Origin: Lentinus brumalis
Taxonomy: Eukaryota; Basidiomycota; Agaricomycetes; Polyporales; Polyporaceae
NCBI GenBank assembly: GCA_001792895.1
Contig: MARA01000010.1
Coordinates: 868,001-932,000, forward strand
Direction: 5' to 3'
DNA length: 64,000 nucleotides
Positions 23,623-36,019 of this stretch are shown here, one piece after another. The notes beneath the pieces are model-generated. The model had not been told where the DNA came from, did not search any database, and saw nothing but the letters and a program-made list of their open reading frames with translations. Position 1 is the stretch's first letter. Every line of letters starts with the position of its first letter. The position numbers were made by a program, and so were the translations under genes.

Positions 23623-25410
23623 CTAGAAGCGCCCCCCATAGCCATAGCCGGCGGGGTTCACGCCGGTGCCCATGCCCATGCCGGCTTCGTAGTTGCGCCC
23701 CACCCTGCCATACCTCCCATAGTCGTCCGCCCCATACCCTCCAGCAACAGACGACTCGCGTTCGCGCTCCTGCTGCTCCCACCGCAGCCGATCGCGCTCG
23801 TGCCTCTCACGGTCCGCACGCTCCCAATCACGCGCCTCCAACTCACGTTCCCTCTCCCGCTCTCGCTCACGTTCGCGCTCGCGGTCGTAGTCGTCGTAGC
23901 GCGAGGAGTGGCTTCCGGAGCGGTGGTGGTGGTGATGGCTAGCCGTGGAGTGGCGACGAGAGCGGCTGGGCTGCTTGGTGATGATGACCGTGGACCCCTG
24001 GGGGACGGCCTGTCCGTTCGGGAGGATGTAGCTGGGAGCGGCGCCGGCATAGGGAGTTGCACCTGCCCCGTAGCCCATTGGGGCGCCGCCTACCGGGACG
24101 CCGTTGAACGTGTACTGGCCAGTGGCAGGGACCCCGCCAGCCACGTAGGGGTTCGGGGAGGCGCCGCCGTAGGGATTCGGGGAGGCGCCTCCGTAGGGCG
24201 AATACGATCCTGGCAAGCCCGCCTGAACACCGGCACCGTATGGTGAGCCGCCGCCGTAGGATCCTGGCATGCCAGCGCCATAAGAACCGGCGCTCATCGC
24301 TACACCAGGGATCGGCATAGGTGCTGCGCCAGGAGTGCCGCCGTAGGGCAAGCCAGCAGAACCCATGAACGGCGAGCCTCCGACGCGCACGACGGTGGGC
24401 GTGCTGAAGGAGTTGTGACGACTGCGGCTCCTGCGGCGGTATGGATCTTCGTAGTAGGGTTCGCCGCTTGACGCGTAGGAGGACGCGCGTCCTGACATGC
24501 CTGACATGCCTGCGGACTGTGCGAAGAGCTGCGAAGATTGACCGCGTCAGGAACAGAGTTGTGGAAATTGGTAGGGCAAAGGACGTACGCGATCAGCTAG
24601 GACTGAAGCCGTGGATGCGGCGGCCTCGCACGCAGCTCTGAGGCCGTAGGTGTCATATGCGCGTTGTGAGTACTGCCAGAGTCGCTGGGCTGCACCATTC
24701 CCGCGTAAGTACCTCGCCGCAGATTCAAGAACAGATATGCGCACTCTCAGCGATGGCCATGCCAGTGAGGCCCTCACGCTGTGCTTCGCGCTCGGCGCTG
24801 AGGGGCTCGTGGAGGAAGGAGTTGTACTTCCACGTGCGGTAGGCCTCATATGCGGCTGCCGCGCCGATGTCTTCCGGAAGAAGCTGGGTAAGTGGCATCT
24901 GTGGAAGCGCAGCGGGTCACGGTGAGCATGTGCGTTCCGGGGTGGGCAGGTGGGGCGGAGCGCTTGGAGTTGAGCACACCGGAGAGGAGACGTACCAGTC
25001 CGCTGTACACTTTCTTGTGCCAGTTGCGAGCTTGTGAATGGCTAATACCCATCCCGAGGCCACTTCGTATGCGAGTCATGACGGTGTCGAAGAGTCCACT
25101 GGACCGCGCGATCGGAGATCAGGATATTACGATGCCGCGTCGATCTGCAAGTTCGTCGACTCACGGATCGGGATTCATAGCATGTGCGTTGTAGAAGTCG
25201 GATCCTCTCCCTGTTTGTCGTGTTGGAATGCGTCGGAATGCGACGACAAAGGGGTACTCACAAGTGGGTTGGGGCTGAAAGGCTGGTCTGGGCGGCGCAC
25301 CGAACTCGAACTGCACGACTGCTCAGGATACTGCGTTAAGACACGACAAAGACACGCACCTGCGGCGTTCCCCAGCCGGGCACCTGTGTTTGATAGTAGT
25401 TGTAGGCCAT
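23623..25410 (-). CDS. Uncharacterised basidiomycete protein with Gly/Tyr/Pro-rich and Arg/Glu-repeat tail
   Basis: Start ATG at 25410 gives MAYNYYQTQVPGWGTPQ, followed across introns by VQFEFGAPPRPAFQPQP and FYNAHAMNPDP. The middle, with MGISHSQARNWHKKVYSGL, AAAYEAYRTWKYNSF, EPLSAEREAQREGLTGMAIAE and ARLWQYSQRAYDTYGLRAA, is a compact helical domain. The last exon (24520-23623) is low complexity: PYGG/SPYGGASPNPYGG repeats, then SRSRRHSTASHHHHHRSGSH, an uninterrupted RERERERERERERE run, and a Gly/Tyr end. I recall similar unnamed proteins from other mushrooms, with this conserved helical core followed by a variable disordered tail, but no function. The tail composition is that of phase-separating or RNA-associated proteins; that is inference only. 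Some internal exon boundaries are uncertain. Confidence 0.72.
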
Positions 25411-26045
25411 TCGTAGTCGTCTTGTACGATCTGTGGTGAGAGCGAGGACGAGGACGAGGACGGGAGGTGAGAGTGGAGAAGGACGCCTGAGTTGGTGGCG
25501 CACTAGAAGTAGCGGTCATCTGCCCAGCAATCTGCATCTCATCTTATACCAGCTGCGTGACGTCACGCGTGGCCAGTTGGTTTGTTCTCGCGCGACGATC
25601 CCAGTAACGGCCGCAACAAGCCAATGGCCGAAGTCGCCCCGACCGTCTTCGAGATGAGCGTCGACACGAGGCCGTGGCCGTGGCAACTGCGTCTTTGTGG
25701 TCGGGGAAGAGATATATTGTCTGTGGGTCATATCGCGATGAGCAGAGGCCATCCTGGGACGCCGGGGCCCACGGGCGAGCCGCGGAGGGAGAGGGTGGAT
25801 GCTATAGCTCACCTCTAAGAGGCAACTTGTGCTGGACATGGTGGCGTGGAAGAGAGCACCTCGAGGCTCAAGAACTTAGAACGCGTCCAGGAGACACTCG
25901 GGGAGAACGCGCTGATAAGATAAGATCTTCCATGGGCGTCTGGGACATGGACGCGCTGCTCGTCACCGTCTGCTTTGTGCTCGCCGGCAACATCCATGAG
26001 CTGCTCTTATGTCTGGTCGGTCTCTGGCACGCTCTTCGCGCTTCT
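25411..26045. promoter_or_regulatory. Divergent promoter region
   Basis: 635 bp between the start codons of the Gly/Tyr-rich gene (minus) and COG5 (plus). No TATA box or known operator recognised. Short ORFs here look spurious. Confidence 0.5.
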
Positions 26046-29000
26046 ATGTCTGACACTTCTGCAGACTATGCTGTCTTCGCCCTCCCGCAGTTCGACCCGA
26101 ATGACTACGCCAATGCCATCCTAGCCGGAGAGCCCTATCCGCCCCAGCCCGGGAAGAGCAAGCCTGCGAAGAGCACCGGCCTCGCTCCTGCCAGCGAGGA
26201 CGTCTCTGTCGCCATCTCCAAACTCACCTTCAGCCTGGACGATGTCGAGAAACAGCTCAAGAACGTCGTAAGCACCCTCTTACCTCCGGCGGCCACAGCG
26301 AAGATCCCTTCCTACCTCGTCGCTATCCCCTCTCACGGCTGCCTACATGGATCCCATGCATGCTATCTTCCCCTCCCCTACCTGTGCCTGCGTCTGCGCA
26401 CTGTTAGGTCAACAGGCAGTGCTCACCCACATCTCCATAGGTCACTACGCATCACGAGGACCTGCTCGTGCAAGCGGCCGGTGTATCGGACCTCGAAGGC
26501 TCTCTAGGATCGGTCCGCACTGGTTTAAACGAGCTGGACTCCTCTCTTGAGAAGTGAGTGTTGCTATCGCTTACGTGAAGGCTGCCCCTTCTTCCCTGCG
26601 TTCGGGTGGATCTGCCTCGGCTTTATGTCACTGGCCGTAGTTTCCCCTGCATGCAGTTGTGAAGTTCGGTCGATTGGCAGAGCTCTTTAACTCCGCTGGA
26701 GGTGGACTGTAACTCTCTGTGCAAAGCATGCAGCAGCAAACGGTATAGAGGCATGCCCTCTATTCAACGCGACCGGGGGCGAGGTACTAGCCGGCTACTT
26801 GACCCAAGTGTCAACGGGAATGCGCCATGTTGTCACCGAGGATATGCGCCCCACACTCCCAGCTCTCGCGGCGCATAGGTTGAGCGCGTCTTGGACCACA
26901 TCCCCGTCCGGTGACATCTGGGACTACGTACACGGGCACAGCTTGGTACGCTTTCTTGTGCGTGCTGTCCCACGAAGGGACTGCGAGTCTCTCGCGATAC
27001 CTTCGCGTAAAGGGAGCCTGTATGATACGCGGTCATCCCGTTCCCGTCGGGCTATACAATGGTCACCAGTCGTTGAGGGCCGTGCTGTCGCCAGAGATAT
27101 CAACCCCTGCCCTCTCCCCCCTCTGCGTCTTCTAGCGTTGCGGAAGGAGACGCGTAAGGCAGAGCCGATGCGTTCGCATGGCGTCGTTCGGTCTGTGTCT
27201 CCGCTGAGTCCGGAACACAACTCTTGCGCATGTCAGCAAAGCCGCAGTGCAATATCTGGGTTGTTCGCTGCGGAGGCGTGAACCACACTGACAGGGCTCG
27301 GACGGGATGTCGGATCTGTCGTATAGCGACAGACCGTGGGTTGGCTCCCACCGTGTATCGGGTACGCAGTTTGTTCTGCTAATGAGAGACGTTGGCGGTA
27401 CCTGTGCGAGAGACACAAGAGTAGTATGTTCGCAAAGTACTCTCGTTCTGCGGTGTCTCTTGCGGGCCACTGTGACACTGCCGGCAGACTAGCTCTTGCA
27501 GTCCCATCCGCACCGTGTCCGATATCATTGTATCATCATGCGAACTGACACGCTCTCCCCAGGCTTCGTGTCAAGATTCGCGTCCCCTACCAGTCCCTGC
27601 AGAAACATGTCACGAAGCTCGACCGCAAACAGCAGGCGTCCGACCTCCTGCGGCGCACCTCAAGGTTCGTCACCCTGGCCCGACGACTCGAGGTGCAGCT
27701 CGCAGAGATGAACAAGAGCGAGGCGACGGAGACCCCTCCCACAGACCCCTCCACCCCGAAGGCGAAAACGCTGCCAGCGTCAGCGTCCGCGGGAGCACGC
27801 GTCCGGACACCCCGGGGGACAACGAGGACGACAAGGAGCGGGCCATCGCGAAGGCCGCTCTAACAATTGCTGAGTTGAGTCAGTGTTTCTTCTCTGCGCG
27901 TCCTGTGCCTCAGCCAGTGGTGCTCCTGTTCCTGAATCGCCCGCCACCAGTACCGAGGCTGATGTTGACTGCTTCACAGCTGCGCTTCTCGAGACACCCG
28001 CCGAACAGGCCTCTGGAGACTCGTCAGCGAATCTGGACCAAAGCAACGGGGAGCACATCCCACTGAGCTCGATCAAGGCAGTCGCGGTGCACCTGCCATT
28101 CGTCGATGCGGCCCGGACACGGGTCACGACTGACATGGAGGCCATGGTTATCACTGGCCTGGCGACCCTCGTATGGATTCTTTGCCTCTTGCACCCTCGA
28201 GCACTGCTGAATCCATCCCTACGCAGAACCAGTCCCTCCTGGCAAGCTCCCTGCAGACTGCCCACAATCTCCGCGTCCTCCCCGACTTGGTGCAAAACCT
28301 CATCACCGAACTATCCGACGCCGTCGAGAGTCGCATCCGCTCTGCATTCGATCTCTCGCGGATATCCAAGGATATCATGGCCAAAGGTATGCCCTATATG
28401 CGCGTCCCGGTCAGCGACAAGAGACTCACGGGACCTGTTCCCGATCAGAACCGAACTCGATTGGCCAGGGCCTCCTCTACAAGTCGCGCGTGCGGACGGA
28501 GCCTACGAGCGTGACAGCGCCCCAGTGGACGGCAGCGCTGTGGGCCAGCCTCGAGAGCCTCATCGAGGAGATGGCAGACTGCTGCGTCAAGGTGTACACG
28601 CTGGAGAAGGTGCTCAAGGTGAAGCGGGACCCGGTGACGGACGTCGTCTTTCTCGACGAGGCGATGAAGGTGCTCGAGAACCGGCCGAGCACGACGTTCT
28701 GGGCGTCGCTTGGGCGGTCCCTCGAGAAGAACGCTCGCGATGCGGCCAAGGGTACGTTCCTATGGTCTCTTACTGGTGGTAAGATGTTGACGGCGTGCAT
28801 CTACCAGGCTCGACGTTCCTGCAGCAGACGCTGAGCACAGGCTACCCGCGGCTGTTGCGACTGTTCCACTCGTTCTTCACCAAGATCGCGGTGCATACCG
28901 ACACCGTCTACACACAGACCCAGCAGAGGTAAGCTCGCTCGAGCCCTCCCAACGCGTCTTCTGTTCTCATCGCACATCATGCACAGCACGGAAACCGTTC

Positions 29001-30313
29001 TCATCCTACGAGCCCTGTCGAACTTCGAGTCACTCTACCTCTCCCGGTCGTCCAACAGGCTGAACGAAGCCGTCGGTCAGGCTTTCTCCGGGGGAGCACG
29101 AGCACCCCCGGGCATGCCGGAGGGCATCAACATCGCGCGCGCCGTCGCGAACGAGCTCGACTCCGCCAAATTCGACCCGCTCCTCGTCCAGTCCGTCGCG
29201 CGGTACGCCGTGGGGAGTCTCGAGCTGATGCTCACCCGGCTCGACACTCTCGTCGCCCGGGAGCGCGCTGCTACTAGCCTGGTGGGTCCGGTCGCGACGT
29301 CGCAGCAAGTCCTGAACGGCCAGCTGGCGACGTGCGTGTACCACTGCTGGTCCCGGCTAGATAGGCTGCGAGAGGAGTACCCTGGGAAGGTCTCAGCTAT
29401 CCTCGAGCCAGTCACTTCCGTAAGTACCGACACGTCTGTTCTCATCGTCCTGCCCTCGTTCTCATCGCGGCTTCCTCCAGAAACTCCGCGACGCCTTCGA
29501 CAAGATCGTCGACCCCCTCCTCGCCGCCATCCGACGCGAGTTGGCCGCTATAACCGCAAAGCTGCACCGCATGGACTTTGGCGCGGCCTTCGATCCCGCG
29601 GCGGCGATGGGCGGCGGCCCCAGCCCGTACATGAAAGACCTCGTCGAGAAGCTCACGTTCGTCAAGACCGAGATCCTGTCGCAGTACGCCGTGCCCGAGG
29701 AGAGCCGACAGTGGGTGCTCGCGCTCGTGCGCTTCACAATCAAGACGTTCGTGCTGCACGCCTCGATTGCGAAGCCGCTCGGCGAGAGCGGGAAGCTGCA
29801 GCTCACGACGGACATGACCGAGCTCGAGTTCGCGCTGAGCGCGTTCATGGGTGATAAGACGCAGCAGGGCAAGCGCGGCGCGGACTGGGAGAGCGTCGGG
29901 GACGATTATCGAGCCCTGCGCGCTATGCGGTGCGTCCCTGTCTCTTTACGTCTTCGGGGGTAGTGTGTGAACGCTGAACGCTCTGTTGCCGCAGACAGCT
30001 GCTGTTCCTCGATAACGCCTCGCTGGCGTCGCCGAAGCATACGGCGGGGCTCCCACCCCTCATCGTGCTGCACCATATTCTCGTGCGCTCGCCCATCACG
30101 CTGCCGCATGCTCTCCACGGCTGGGCAGAAGCGGAGTACGTGCGATGGGTGGAAGAGCACTCCGAAGAGGAAGCATGGACGCTTGTCGAGGGGGACGTGA
30201 CCCACTGGGAGAAGATCACGGAGGCGGAGGGCGGCGATATCAGCGAAGCTGCCGAGTACGTTCAGCTGGCACGGACAGTTCTGGCCAACGCACAGAAGAA
30301 GTCTCTTGCATAG
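26046..30313 (+). CDS. COG5: Conserved oligomeric Golgi complex subunit 5
   Basis: The reading starts MSDTSADYAVFALPQFDPND and continues through several exons. The N-terminal Cog5 signature is clear: NDYANAILAGEPYP, HEDLLVQAAGVSDLEGSLGS, LNELDSSLEKLRVKIRVPYQ, KHVTKLDRKQQASDLLRRT and RFVTLARRLEVQLAEM. The body includes KAVAVHLPFVDAARTRV, QTAHNLRVLPDLVQNLITEL, TAALWASLESLIEEMADCCV, LLRLFHSFFTKIAVHTDT and ELDSAKFDPLLVQSVAR, and ends HPLLV-like then LLFLDNASLASP and ARTVLANAQKKSLA. As part of lobe B of the COG tethering complex it works in retrograde vesicle traffic within the Golgi. About 850 residues, near the family norm. Small introns are typical, but the second intron (26554-27562) is 1009 nt. 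The junctions in the 27870-27980 and 28180-28445 areas were set from coding continuity. Confidence 0.92.
26554..27562 (+). other. 1009-nt intron of COG5
   Basis: Donor gtgagtgttgc follows DSSLEK and acceptor ctccccag precedes LRVKIRVPYQ, which are adjacent in Cog5 proteins, so nothing coding is lost. It is roughly 15-20 times longer than the usual intron here. An unassigned 160-codon frame (26799-27281) lies inside. No terminal repeats are visible, but insertion of a mobile element that has since decayed is the simplest cause. Confidence 0.75.
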
Positions 30314-30462
30314 GTCGGAATATGTTGTGTATATACCTCCATTTGCTCTTTGTTTTCCTGGAATTCTATCCGTAACGGTACACGCCCCATGAAGACCAGT
30401 AATCAAGAATGACATCCTTCGTAAATCAGGAGGAGATGAATACTTTTGTGTACTCCATGGCC

Positions 30463-31687
30463 TCAGCCAGGAGGAAGCAGGCTCGCGTCCACCGCACCAC
30501 CCTGCTCTTCCGCCTCGTCCGCATCTGTCTGCTTGATCGGTGTCCTCGGCATGACCATGAGACCTACAAACAACGCACTCAGCATCCACAGTCCTGCCGT
30601 GATATCTCGAGATGGCTTTGCAACTCACCGGTCCGTGCAGACTCCAGCAGGCCAAACGGCTTGAGGAGCGCCAAGAACGCCTCGACGCGCTTCGTCTTCC
30701 CGCTCATCTCCACGATGACACTGTGCTCGCTCACGTCCACGATCCGCCCGCCAAACTGCGCCGCGAGAGTCTCGATCGCTTGCAGGTTGTCGCTCTTCAG
30801 CCGCAGGGCCTGGCTAGGGGTCAGCGGGACCGCGCTCGGCTCGGCCTGCGCGGAGTGCTCAAACTGCTGCGCGAGCGCGGCCTCACGCTCCAGTTTCGAG
30901 TGCCCATGTTCGGGCTCGTAGTGGGACTGGGACTGGGCGTAGGCGTGGATGCGGCGCGGCTCGTGCGTCGGCCCGCCGAGGAGCTGTTCTTCGAGATACT
31001 CGGGGCCCAGGATAGACACCTTCGCGAGGAGGAGCTCGCGCTCGATGCAGTGCGTCTCGGTGTAGTCGAGGACGGCCCACACGGGTACCTGTTGTTGCAG
31101 AACGCTGCGTTCCAGTGCCCGGGAGGTGAGGGGCAGACGGGAAGGGGCCACTCACCAGATCCTCGAGCTGTCTCCGCGCCTGCTCTACGACGCCGTCCTG
31201 TCCGCGCAGGACGAGACACATCCGCGACAGGTCGCGGATCTCGGTCCGGCACACGACGAGCGAGTCGATGTTGAACCCGCGCCCGGCGAGGATCCCCGAC
31301 ACGCGCGAGAGCACTCCCGGCTCGTTCTGCACCAGACAGTTCAGCACATGCCTGTCCCGTGCAAGTCAGCCCCGTGCAACGAAGTCAAGTAAGTACACGG
31401 ACGTACTTCTTGAACGGCTGCAAGCTCGGCGGAGGGGTGTTGTACAGGATGTTCGTGACCGCCTCCTCGGCCGACCTCGAGCGCGGCAGGTCCATCGCCG
31501 GCAGCGGTGGGGGGCGGTGCTTCAGCGTACGCTTGTAGTCGAGCGCAGACGTCGAGTCATCCACCGACGGAGGGGGTTTCGGCGCATTGTCGTCGAGCCT
31601 CCGCAGCGAGCTCGAGAAGTACCGAGGCCTGAGTGTCCTCCCGACGGCGACGCGGGCGCGCGCGGCGCTGGCGACCAAGTTCGACAT
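30463..31687 (-). CDS. ILV6: Acetolactate synthase regulatory subunit, copy B, 345 aa
   Basis: Minus-strand exons 31687-31407, 31351-31156, 31088-30629 and 30563-30463 sum to 1038 nt. Presequence-like start MSNLVASAARARVAVGRTL then RPRYFSSSLRRLDD; ACT domain VLNCLVQNEPGVLSRVSGIL with GRGFNIDSLVVCRTEIRDLS; C-domain with ERELLLAKVSILGPEYLEEQ and DVSEHSVIVEMSGKTKRVEA; end MVMPRTPIKQTDADEAEEQG. All domains and intron positions match copy A. In exon 2 (196 nt) I count about 27 nucleotide and 4 amino-acid differences, so this is not a recent copy. The interdomain insert differs (YAQSQSHYEPEHGHS) and lacks the His-Asp run. Converges with COG5, 149 bp away. Probably mitochondrial and functional; whether the two copies differ in regulation is unknown. 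Confidence 0.96.
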
Positions 31688-32572
31688 CGTCCTAGACAGC
31701 GAGAGCGACAGAGAGCAGAGTGGGAGGGCACCGCGGTCGCAAGGAAGACAGAGATGCACCCCGCACTCGAGTCTCAAACCCGACGAGTCACCCCCACACG
31801 TCTTAGCGCGCAATCTCAGATCCCGCTCTTCACACTTCTTCACCTCGCGGCACACAAGGCAGAGGCATGCCGCTGCATCTCTGTACATACATACATACTT
31901 ACATACGTACTCCATGTGGGACGGGTGGTTAACTGTGGTAGGACCTTCTCAGCCACACGATCGCGGCGCAGTGCGGCGACGAACGACAGACAGCCGTCCG
32001 TGAAAGTATCCTTGGCATTTCGCACCTTCCGCGGTGCACTTGTAGAACCTTACAAGCTGACTTAGTACCTACTACCCGCAAGCCATGAACTCATCCTTTA
32101 CGTTATCTATCGTACATCATATGCATGCACGCATCGTGCAGCGAACTATCTTATGGCGTGAGTACAGTATGTCGTTCTTCGTATATATGTGTGTATGCAT
32201 GTATGGCTGTCGTCATGGACGGATGAGATGGACGGGGGTAGCGGCAGATCGGGGTAGCCTTGTGTGTGTGGTATGGTATGGGGTGGGGTAGTAGTGGTGT
32301 TACTCAGTGTGGGGGTGATGGGTAATGGGTGAAGCAAAGATGTCTGTAAACGGTGCAGTGTGTGGAGTGCGACGCGGTCCCATATAAATGTCCTAGTACC
32401 GGTGAAGAGAGACCGAGATGAAAAGACCCTAGTGAACAGCGGAGCATGCCCGATGAAAGGGAGGAGTCAGGACAGCGAGGAGTAAAGATACATAATGCGT
32501 GATGTTAGCGAATAAGGACGAGGACGAAGAGGCCCGAGGAGAAATATGGATGAATGAGAAAAAAAGAAAAGT
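31688..32572. other. Promoter of ILV6 copy B and 3' flank of PDK1
   Basis: About 885 bp with no supported gene. It contains a short tetranucleotide microsatellite of acat/atac units at about 31884-31908. Confidence 0.5.
31884..31908. repeat. Short ACAT-type microsatellite
   Basis: Imperfect run of acat/cata units over about 25 bp upstream of ILV6 copy B. Confidence 0.7.
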
Positions 32573-35369
32573 TCATGTCCGTGATATGGTGCGCAGGCGG
32601 CCGCCTATCGGGGATCCTCTGGCGAACCCATTCGCAAACGTCGCCGCGGACCCAGACCCGCCGTTCGCACTCGACGACAGCGCCGGTGGTGGCGGATTTG
32701 CTTTAATCGCATCCTCGATTTTTCGTATCCACGTCATCGCGATCGATGAACTGGCTGCAATATAGCAATGCGACTTCGTTGGCTAAACATCCCGCACACC
32801 ACCCATCAGTACCCGGACGAGATACGACGCCAAAACACGACGAACCGTGATGATGACGAACTCGCGCTCGCTCTTCTTCTCCACCGACAAAACCAGCGAC
32901 CGCTGATCCTTGCCAACCGGGGCCCTCACGAACAGTTCCGTGCGGATCTGCGGCGGCCGGCCCGGCTTGTTCTTCACGCACAATATCCGGTGCGTCGTGA
33001 GCACAAGCTCCCGTGGCCGCGAGTGCTGGTGCTTCTTCGGGGTGACCGCCATCGCGAGCAGCCGGCTCGCGCGCCGCTTCGGGCCCCCCGGTTCCACGAT
33101 CGCGTTGAAGACGACGTGCTCGTCCGGCATCATCAGCGAGGTCCTGCGGTCGGCGTTCCCGGTGAGCTTATCGTGCTTATACGGGGAAACATGCAGATGG
33201 AAGACATGGAAGAGTGCGAGGAAGGCCACATACAGCTCCGGGTCGCCGTGACCATTGCCTTGTATAGGGGTCTGTGCGCGGTTCCGTCCGCGCGCGGCTT
33301 CGTCCAGTGCAGCTGCGAGCTTCTCCACGGGGCTGCCCTCGGATGAACTGGAGACGGATCCGGTAGAATGCGAGCCAGGCCCTGATGCACGCGGGACGTC
33401 GATTGGCGAAGACCGTGCTACAAATGAGACGTCCAACACGTCGTTCACTGTGTCCCGAATCTCATCCTCCGGTATTGATGGGAAAGTCTGTGGGGAGGGG
33501 GCGATGAAGCGGACGCCATCGCTCGAGCTTCCGCTCTCTTCCTCGACGTTTGACAGCGGGAGGGGAGGCAATGTACCTGTCCTCCGTTCTCCATAAGGGC
33601 CGACGTCTTCGGGTTCGGGGTTTGCGTGGCCATTCGGCTGTGGCGAACTGAGCTCATACTGTCCCTGGCCGTTCGACGTCCAGCTTGGAGCCCCTTCATC
33701 TTCCAGGTCGTCATCATCATCTTCAAATGCGTTCTCATCCCCGTCCAGCTCATCCCAGGCAAGACGAAGGCTGAGATTTGAGGGCTGTGGCGGGTCCTTC
33801 TTGACAAGCCCGGCTTCTATGGGCGGCGCGGGGGCCGTCCAGAGTGTCCGCCAGTTAATTGAGGCAAAGAACGGATGGCTCCGAAGCGCCTGCATATCGT
33901 ACGGGCTTCCGGGAGGCCCGGCACCTAAACGCTGATCGGGATCGCGGACCTGAGCAGCAGAGCGCATGCTGTTGAGCGGGATTTGCTTCCATACAAAGGC
34001 AAAAAGGCAGACGCACGAGAAGTTTCCGGACAAGGTCTTGAGCCTGCTCGTCGAACCCCTCAGGAAAGGAATATTCAAGCTGCTTGATCTTCTGCCAATC
34101 AGCAAGCCCGCGGAATACAAAGCGGCCTGCGATCATCTGATAGATGATGCATCCCAGGGCCCAGAAATCAGAGCTGAGTGCAACGAGACAAGGCGGTACG
34201 TCATGTTGTGTTCATCATTATGTGCGACTACGCAACGCACCTCTTGCTGCTCTCGTTGTGTTCTAAGAGCTCTGGTGAGACATACTGCGCTGTGCCTACA
34301 AATGTCTTAGTGGGTTCGCCTGAGGTGGATGAGTTAGCGGCGGCATATGCCGGTAAATGGACTGGTCCCGACCTCCGGAATCCAGAAGCTTGCCCGTTCC
34401 GAAGTCGGTAATCTTTATCCGGAAGGCGTCGTCCAGCAGGATGTTCTCAGGTTTGAGATCTCTGAGGACACGAAAATTGTCAGCGACGATCTTCGGACGA
34501 CGGAGCGGGACGCGCGAAGACAACCCACCGGTGAATAACGCCTTTCGAATGCATGTACCCCAAAGCGTCGACGACCTGTGCCGCATAATAGCGGACACAC
34601 TCAATGGACAGGGATCCTAAACGCGAGATACGTGTCTGCAACTCCCCATTTCTCGCGAGGTCCAGCACGAAGACTGGGGACAACGGAGCAGGTCAAACGC
34701 TGGACAGACGATATGGAACGATAACATGACTCACAGAGACTCCATTCGTCTTGGAACGTCCAATGCAACCGCACTATGCCCGGGTGACCAGAACCGAGAC
34801 GAACCAAGGTGTTCTTCTCAGCAAGGGCAGTCTGCTCTTTCTGGTGTCGTTTCAGATGTGCCTTGTCAATGCGCTTGATGGCATACTCTTGGCCGGTCGC
34901 GAGGAGCTTCCCCAGCCAGACCTGTAGGCGCGTTACGACACGCGCGAGGACAGAGCGCGCTGGTGCTCACCGTGGAATACGAGCCCTGCCCCAGCTCCTC
35001 CTTGAACTCGAAGTCGTCCACGGACATCCTCCCGTTCACGGAGCTGTTGCGGGACTTGGACTGCGCCCGCGACTGTGGGGGACGGAGCTCATCTTCGGGC
35101 TGTCCGAGCTCGCGCGTCAAGTACGCGGGCGGGCGCGAACCGCGTGGGGTAGTGGGGGACTGCGGACTCCGGGAGCGTAGATTTGTGCGGGGCGCGGAGA
35201 AGTTGCGAAGGGGGCGTGGACGCGAGGGGGTCTGGAGGGGGATGTCCTGGGTGGAGGAGTTGGAGGAGGAGGAGGAGATGACGGAGGCGTTCCTGCTGAG
35301 CTCGGCTAGTGTGGGGGTTGCGGGGAGCGTCGGGTCCGGCGACGGGGTCGTTAGCTGGAGCTTGAGCAT
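32573..35369 (-). CDS. PDK1: 3-phosphoinositide-dependent protein kinase 1 (PDK1/Pkh-type)
   Basis: Start at 35369 ([20 protein letters not shown]) leads into a Ser/Pro-rich disordered tail. The AGC kinase domain shows [20 protein letters not shown] (Gly loop), [10 protein letters not shown] (catalytic Lys), [41 protein letters not shown] and the PDK1 hallmark [19 protein letters not shown]. Then come [20 protein letters not shown] and [17 protein letters not shown]. An acidic linker ([16 protein letters not shown]) separates it from a C-terminal PH domain ([49 protein letters not shown]), completed by a last exon after an intron at about 32756-32852. It should activate AGC kinases at the membrane (ypk, Sch9, Pkc types). 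A MITE-like element sits 100 bp upstream of the ATG. Exon joins were set by conserved motifs. Confidence 0.93.
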
Positions 35370-35469
35370 GCGAGGCGGGGGCGGGGGCGAGGGGGCGGGA
35401 GCGGGGGATGTGGGCGAGGGAAGAGGGAAGAAAATGCGGGCGAGAGGGCGCTGTGTACAACTTAAGCCC

Positions 35470-35639
35470 TATGGCGGCCCTTTTGAACATTAATTAATTT
35501 GCACACCCTACACGTAAACACCGCCACCCCACTTACCTGCGCGCCCCCCGCGCACTCTGTACACACCCCCCTCTCTTGCACCCTTTGTCAGAATGAGTCC
35601 GTTGGGCGAAATAACGTCGGAATATAGTAGCTTAGTATG
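35470..35639 (+). repeat. Left terminal inverted repeat
   Basis: About 170 bp matching the reverse complement of 36020-36191. Contains the palindromic ATTAATTAAT near its outer end. Confidence 0.9.
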
Positions 35640-36019
35640 GATGTGGCTTGAGAGGGCATCTAGTCTTATAATATTTTCCTCCGTCTGTCACCAATGGAGG
35701 CTCTTGCCTTGAAGGGCGGATTAATGAAGTCCACATTAGATCAAGTAAGACCAATCTGCTTACCAACGTTAAGCAACGCAGCTAGTGAGGTCAGAAACCA
35801 TAGCTAATGCTTGCACTGCTTTTGAACACGAAGCGCCGACGCCTGCTATCTATCGCCTGCGATAACGAGGAGAGTAATCGCTCGATAACAACCATTGCTT
35901 ATCATGGTAAGTACTGATTCTAATAGAGTCCTTCGTTATCCGGGATAACCAGAACTTGACTCTCTCTTCCAACAGAACAAGAGTTCTATGACGACGCTCG
36001 CATTGTTCTGAGCTTCTTA

